NCBI GenBank assembly: GCA_029907205.1
Contig: JARYMI010000026.1
Coordinates: forward strand, 1 to 43,870
Reading direction: 5' to 3'
Source of the DNA: Clostridiales bacterium
Lineage (GTDB): Bacteria > Acidobacteriota > Aminicenantia > Aminicenantales > UBA8522
Length of the DNA: 43,870 nucleotides
The stretch's first letter is position 1. Each line of letters opens with the position of its first letter. A program made the translations under genes and the position numbers. Shown here one piece after another: positions 40,804-43,870 of this stretch. A model generated the notes under the pieces. That model was not told the DNA's origin and ran no database searches. It worked only from the letters and a program-made list of their open reading frames with translations.

Positions 40804-41862
40804 ATGCCGAAAGAGACGATGACGCCGCGGGAGCGGTGGCAGGCCGTCCTCCGGCGCGAGAAACCCGACCGGATCCCCATGGACTACTGGGGCACGGACG
40901 AAACGACGGCCTTTCTGACTAGACATCTGGGCTGCAGGACGCGGCGCCAGGCGCTTGAAAAACTCCACGTCGATTTTGTGGTCAGGGCTGAAGCGCAGTA
41001 TGTTGGACCACGATTGCCCCGGCTCACGGACGTGTTCGGCTGCAAACACCGCATCGCTCGCTACGGAGCCGGCAAGTATGCGGAATGCATCGGGCATCCG
41101 ATGGCCGAGTTCCGTTCGGCGGACGAAATCGCCCGCCGCTACGAGTGGCCGGACCCAGACTGGTGGGATTACGGCCAGATTGCGCGCCAGGTCAAGCCGT
41201 ATGAGGAATATCCCATCAAGGGCGGCGGCTCTGAGCCCTTTCTCACCTACAAGAAATTGCGCGGCGAGGAGCAAGCTTTTATCGACCTAATCGAAAACCC
41301 GGACATCGTCCGCTACTGTCTGGGAAAGCTCTTTGACCTGGCTTATGAGAACACCGTCCGCACTTATGAGCAGATTCCAGGAAAAGTCACGCTGACCTAT
41401 GTCTCCGAGGATATGGGTGGCCAGGCCGATCTGCTGTTTTCCCCGGCCCACATCAGGGAATTCCTGCTTCCCGGAATGAGGCGCATGATCGACCTTGCCC
41501 ATCAAGCCGGCGCCTTTGTTTTCCACCACAACGACGGCAACTGCCGCCGGATCATCCCTGACATGATCGAAGCGGGCATCGATATCCTGAACCCGATTCA
41601 GTGGCGGAGCACTGGAATGGACCGCGAAGAGCTAAAGAGAGAATTCGGCGACGAGGTCGTCTTCCACGGCGCCATGGATAACCAGCACACGCTGCCATTT
41701 GGGAATCCAGCCGAGGTGCGGCGGGAAGTCCTGGAAAACCTGCAAATCCTGGGCAGGGGAGGGGGCTATATCCTGGCTCCCTGCCATAACATCCAGCCCA
41801 TCACTCCGGTCGAGAACATCCTGGCCATGTATGAAGCCGGGTATGAGTACGGTTGGGGCTAA
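40804..41862 (+). CDS. Uroporphyrinogen decarboxylase (URO-D) family protein
   Basis: 352 residues; N-terminus MTPRERWQAVLRREKPDRIPMDYWG is typical of the URO-D superfamily group in anaerobes that act as methyltransferases with corrinoid proteins (MtaA/CmuA-like) rather than in haem synthesis. Potential metal ligands are FHHNDGNC and the C-terminal APCHNIQP. True HemE motifs are missing. No corrinoid protein or methyltransferase activator is adjacent, so the substrate is open. It begins 18 bases after the glutamine synthetase-like gene, possibly on the same transcript. Confidence 0.8.
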   Translation: MPKETMTPRERWQAVLRREKPDRIPMDYWGTDETTAFLTRHLGCRTRRQALEKLHVDFVVRAEAQYVGPRLPRLTDVFGCKHRIARYGAGKYAECIGHPMAEFRSADEIARRYEWPDPDWWDYGQIARQVKPYEEYPIKGGGSEPFLTYKKLRGEEQAFIDLIENPDIVRYCLGKLFDLAYENTVRTYEQIPGKVTLTYVSEDMGGQADLLFSPAHIREFLLPGMRRMIDLAHQAGAFVFHHNDGNCRRIIPDMIEAGIDILNPIQWRSTGMDREELKREFGDEVVFHGAMDNQHTLPFGNPAEVRREVLENLQILGRGGGYILAPCHNIQPITPVENILAMYEAGYEYGWG

Positions 41863-42065
41863 TCAAATAAGCTCCCGGCAAACTTTTCGACTGATATCGT
41901 CTAAATAACTTTGATTTTTGTGTATCTAAAAATCCCTCATGCTTTGTCATAAAGAAGTTGATTATAACGACCTGCGTATAAGGCGCCTTTACGACCTCTC
42001 TTAGCTTTAGAAAGTTTTTTAAGATCCCGGTGTACTGAGTTCTTGTAAACGATATTATAAGCCAA
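41859..42065 (-). pseudogene. Remnant of a RelE/ParE-family toxin gene
   Basis: A TTG at 42065 overlaps the antitoxin stop and begins (M)AYNIVYKNSVHRDLKKLSKA, the usual start of RelE toxins. After KRGRKGALYAGRYNQLLYDKA comes a stop (41939-41937). The same frame goes on with GIFRYTKIKVI-stop-TISVEKF, reminiscent of the RelE core GLYRxRxxxYRVIYxI, until 41859. The middle helices are missing and there are two stops, so the toxin is inactive. The last bases overlap the stop of the URO-D gene, which marks the left border of the cassette-like region. Confidence 0.55.
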
Positions 42066-42273
42066 GGGATTTTCTCAACTCTTTGCCTGAAATAACTGGA
42101 TCAGTCTTATCATGGAGCCGGTCAAGAGCTACCTGAAGATCTGCATAGTCATCAATGTAAAACTCCAACGCTTTTTGAATAATGTAAGAACGGGAGCGTT
42201 CTGTTTCTTTGGCTATACTGTCAAGTTGATCGGCAAGCTCTTTGGCGAGCCTGACTGAAATTGCTGTATTCAT
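42055..42273 (-). CDS. Ribbon-helix-helix antitoxin (CopG/RelB type)
   Basis: 72 residues from the ATG at 42273; a longer start at 42312 is unlikely. The N-terminus TAISVRLAKELADQLDSIAKETERSRSYIIQKALEFYI is a textbook ribbon-helix-helix DNA-binding domain, which dimerises and represses its own operon. The C-terminal tail (DRLHDKTDPVISGKELRKSLGL) would wrap the toxin. The toxin that follows is broken, so the antitoxin is an orphan. A promoter candidate lies at 42296-42322. Confidence 0.82.
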   Translation of the reverse strand: MNTAISVRLAKELADQLDSIAKETERSRSYIIQKALEFYIDDYADLQVALDRLHDKTDPVISGKELRKSLGL

Positions 42274-42295
42274 TAAGCACCGCTTAGTAATGCGA

Positions 42296-42322
42296 TGTAT
42301 ACAACGGCTCAATGAAAGTCAA
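42296..42322 (-). promoter_or_regulatory. Candidate promoter of the antitoxin gene
   Basis: On the minus strand TTGACT (42322-42317), 15-base spacer, TATACA (42301-42296), 23 bases before the ATG. Boxes are good but the spacer is short. Confidence 0.35.
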
Positions 42323-42338
42323 ATATCATTTTAGAAAA

Positions 42339-42397
42339 TCTAAACATTGGCCTTCAACCGCGCCGTTCTTGGGGTCGGCTAGAAGGCCTGGTTAGCT
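42339..42397. repeat. Putative attC site 3 (weakest)
   Basis: Ends TCTAAAC and GTTAGCT are near-complementary. Inside, GGCCTTC (42349-42355) pairs with GAAGGCC (42382-42388) and CCG with CGG. The order simple site - inner arms - spacer - inner arms - simple site fits an integron attC, but the outer boxes deviate from RYYYAAC/GTTRRRY. Confidence 0.4.
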
Positions 42398-42404
42398 TCT
42401 GATT

Positions 42405-42875
42405 CTAATCCCAGAAGCGCCTATTCCCGACCCTCACGGTTATCGCGTCAGTTCCAGCGACTACGGATCTTGAGAGGTATGCTATAGTTGTGTCGTTTCC
42501 GTAGTTAATGATTTCAATTCCGCCTATGTTCATAGGCAGGCCAGCTCCGTAATGAGTTTCCAAGATCTTTTTAAGCTGGCTGTGCCTTTTTTTGGCTTTG
42601 GAGAAAAATAAGGATGTCGGGAGAGCAAGTTGATAACCAGCTTGGAGCACAAGAGTGTCTTTCTCAAGTATTTCGAATAGGGCCTCTTCATAGCCATCGG
42701 GATTAAAACGGAAATGATGGCCCGCTTCGAAGGAAGGAAGGTTGGAGGACAGACTAATATCTTGGCGTGAGACCTGTCGCATTCCGAGGTTTATGCATTC
42801 CTTTATAAGATCAGATGCCAGCGTATTGGCTACACGGCCCACCAACAAGCTTATAATCTCTCGAGTAGTAATCAT
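42405..42875 (-). CDS. Hypothetical protein in a cassette-like unit
   Basis: 156 residues, ATG start with AGGATATT upstream. Soluble, no signal peptide, no recognised family. N-terminal half is helical (MITTREIISLLVGRVANTLASDLIKECINLG) and the C-terminal half contains IGGIEIINYGNDTTIAYLSRSVVAGTDAITVRVG, likely beta strands. It lies between attC-like sites 2 and 3, reads on the same strand as its neighbours and is AT-rich, as expected of a gene cassette. Confidence 0.6.
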   Translation of the reverse strand: MITTREIISLLVGRVANTLASDLIKECINLGMRQVSRQDISLSSNLPSFEAGHHFRFNPDGYEEALFEILEKDTLVLQAGYQLALPTSLFFSKAKKRHSQLKKILETHYGAGLPMNIGGIEIINYGNDTTIAYLSRSVVAGTDAITVRVGNRRFWD

Positions 42876-42902
42876 ACTAATATCCTCCCGTTCTTGCTAC
42901 GA

Positions 42903-42955
42903 AGCTAACGTCTGAAATCAGCGGAGCCCCCATCCGCTGGAGTGATTTGTCAGGT
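42903..42955. repeat. Putative attC site 2
   Basis: Outer boxes AGCTAAC (42903-42909) and GTCAGGT (42949-42955). Inner arms CAGCGGA (42919-42925) and TCCGCTG (42933-42939) pair over seven bases. On the minus strand it shares CAA-TCA-TCCAG-GGA and CCGCTGATTT--GACGTTAG with site 1, so the two are homologous. Confidence 0.6.
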
Positions 42956-42958
42956 TTT

Positions 42959-43393
42959 TCAGTTAGCAATAAAGTGTCTAAAATCATTTGACCTTAATCT
43001 TGATTGCTTCACGACCTTGCGTCTCAAGAGATCACTACGAATGGCCTCGACTAGCCGCCCGCAAGCTATTTCTTTTTCTGTATCAGACGTTTTGGCTCCG
43101 GTTTTCACGGTGTCCAAGAATTCATAGGCAGCTTTAATGACTGCATCTGGCGCATACAGCCAACATAAGTTAACCTGATGTAAGAACTGCTCCTTTAGCT
43201 CCCGATTCTGTGTGGCCACATAGAACCCTTTGAGACAGCGAAGAAGCTCCTTATAGCTTTCTTCTTTGCGTTTGAACTGTTCCCATGCCAATTTGCTACG
43301 TTCATTCGCAAACCAAGCTGCCACTGCCGCTATTGCAGGGAACGCGATCTTCCAGAAATCAAGAGAAGTGACAATTTTCAAAATTGAATTCAT
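42959..43393 (-). CDS. Hypothetical protein with N-terminal membrane helix, cassette-like unit
   Basis: 144 residues. One hydrophobic helix near the N-terminus (FWKIAFPAIAAVAAWFA) is followed by a charged helical soluble domain (AWEQFKRKEESYKELLRCLKGFYVATQNRELKEQF). I do not recognise a family. It fills the space between attC-like sites 1 and 2 almost completely, leaving 14 and 3 bases at the ends, as in integron cassettes. Confidence 0.6.
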   Translation of the reverse strand: MNSILKIVTSLDFWKIAFPAIAAVAAWFANERSKLAWEQFKRKEESYKELLRCLKGFYVATQNRELKEQFLHQVNLCWLYAPDAVIKAAYEFLDTVKTGAKTSDTEKEIACGRLVEAIRSDLLRRKVVKQSRLRSNDFRHFIAN

Positions 43394-43407
43394 TTGTTTT
43401 CTTTAGC

Positions 43408-43467
43408 ACCTAACGTCCAAAATCAGCGGCGGCGTTTTACGCCGTCCACTGGAATGACTTGTTAGGC
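43408..43467. repeat. Putative attC site 1 (best)
   Basis: 60 bases. Outer boxes ACCTAAC (43408-43414, fits RYYYAAC) and GTTAGGC (43461-43467, fits GTTRRRY) are both perfect to consensus. Interior arms CAGCGGCGGCGT and ACGCCGTCCACTG pair imperfectly around a short loop. This is the form of an integron recombination site and of no terminator (no T run). Confidence 0.7.
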
Positions 43468-43476
43468 AAGAAATAT

Positions 43477-43689
43477 TTATGCATATATCAGTTTATTACC
43501 TTTTGGTGCGGGGATTTTATCTCCAAATTCCTTTGCTGTATCTATCCATAATTGAACCGCTTCTTTAACATTTTTTAAAGCATCTTCTGAAGTACTACCA
43601 TGTGCCATACACCCGGGAAGTTCAGGCACCTCTGCTATAAAAGCCTCGTCTTCATTGCTCCAATAAATTATAATCTCATATTTGTACAT
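43477..43689 (-). CDS. HicB-family antitoxin-like protein
   Basis: 70 residues, ATG at 43689 with GGAGG seven bases upstream. The sequence YEIIIYWSNEDEAFIAEVPELPGCMAHGSTSEDALKNVKEAVQLWIDTAKEFG is the partial RNase H-like fold of HicB. The C-terminal DNA-binding domain of longer HicB is absent, as in the short UPF0150 type. It would neutralise a HicA mRNA interferase. The upstream reading frame (43870-43676) overlaps its start by 14 bases and should be the toxin place, but shows only a possible HicA tail. Confidence 0.85.
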   Translation of the reverse strand: MYKYEIIIYWSNEDEAFIAEVPELPGCMAHGSTSEDALKNVKEAVQLWIDTAKEFGDKIPAPKGNKLIYA

Positions 43690-43870
43690 TAATTTTTCCT
43701 CCAGGTTTATGTTTTAGAATAACATTTCTTACCTGTTTCACTTGATATGGTTGAACTGGCTGCCTTTGGTGATTCGCGATTTCAAGCTCTCTCGCTTCCC
43801 CTCTTAACAGATCATATGTTGCAGCTTTTATAGTGAGAGAGCCAATGTCGACACCTAAAATCTTTGGCAT
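43676..43870 (-). CDS. Short open frame: ASKHA-type N-terminus joined to a HicA-like tail (uncertain)
   Basis: 64 residues starting at the window edge (ATG 43870-43868). The first 19 residues, MPKILGVDIGSLTIKAATY, look like the phosphate-1 loop of an ASKHA ATPase such as 2-hydroxyacyl-CoA dehydratase activators. The rest (RELEIANHQRQPVQPYQVKQVRNVILKH) instead resembles the end of HicA toxins, where TIPxH...LKPGTLRxII is common. The frame is too short for either protein, so it may be a chimera made by deletion or a small unrelated protein. It overlaps the HicB start, which supports a toxin-antitoxin origin. Confidence 0.4.
   Translation of the reverse strand: MPKILGVDIGSLTIKAATYDLLRGEARELEIANHQRQPVQPYQVKQVRNVILKHKPGGKINVQI

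Noticed and set aside
40168-41274. 368-codon minus-strand open frame across glutamine synthetase-like and URO-D genes
   Set aside because: Spans two real genes and has no family match.
42339-43467. Palindromes at the right end as transcription terminators or CRISPR-like repeats
   Set aside because: No T runs follow; spacing equals gene-size units, copies are imperfect, and ends fit integron boxes better.

Overview
The window reads as chromosomal DNA of an uncultured, Gram-negative (diderm) bacterium. The outer membrane is inferred from the ADP-heptose/lipopolysaccharide genes (11697-14174), a NamZ-type muramidase lipoprotein and many signal peptides. The mix of an archaeal-type HMG-CoA synthase set, nucleotide (ATP/ADP) translocase-family proteins fused to HEAT repeats, six-bladed propeller proteins and S9 peptidases fits Acidobacteriota/Aminicenantota-like lineages. 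That placement is inference from memory of such genomes, not a measured phylogeny. Gene density is high, genes lie in short operons, and there is one tRNA and no rRNA or CRISPR array.

Layout, left to right. (a) 1-54: the first codons of a sigma-like gene leaving the window on the minus strand. (b) 359-7555: a seven-gene plus-strand operon holding archaeal-type HMG-CoA synthase, thiolase, a DUF35 Zn-ribbon/OB protein, methylcrotonyl-CoA carboxylase beta, methylglutaconyl-CoA hydratase, biotin carboxylase and biotin carrier. It can connect acetyl-CoA/HMG-CoA with methylcrotonyl-CoA and leucine/isovalerate metabolism. No HMG-CoA lyase is present. (c) 7753-10434: ECF sigma factor, membrane anti-sigma candidate and an HtrA-like protein whose catalytic His and Asp are replaced. 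(d) 14174-10518, minus strand: heptose-7-P kinase, heptose-1-P adenylyltransferase, heptosyltransferase, ICMT-like methyltransferase and TrmH. (e) tRNA-Leu(CAA), a repeat-like element, a frameshifted propeller gene, an MFS transporter, small proteins and an RsbW-like kinase.

(f) 18222-24388 is the most unusual part. It encodes three paralogous exported proteins with a Fam20C/HipA/PI-kinase-like active-site pattern, one clearly degenerate. The third sits in an apparent operon with an exported Shewanella-like PPP phosphatase and a nucleotide-translocase-family membrane protein. I read this as a possible extracytoplasmic phosphorylation system, with nucleotide supply as the speculative part. A 19-bp palindrome lies over the phosphatase promoter, which is divergent from an S9 peptidase promoter.

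(g) 27336-36122: primary sigma factor (minus), then STAS protein, two tandem nucleotide-translocase/HEAT fusions and an FHA-GAF-PP2C phosphatase. With the RsbW-like protein at 17790 these supply all the parts of a partner-switching circuit. (h) 36165-41862: acetyltransferase, methyltransferase, the stump of a heparan-glucosaminide acetyltransferase-like gene behind a near-consensus promoter, NamZ, a divergent glutamine synthetase and a URO-D family protein. (i) 41859-43870: small minus-strand genes separated by short imperfect palindromes that look like attC sites. This part resembles an integron cassette array carrying toxin-antitoxin genes, and it looks more AT-rich than the rest.
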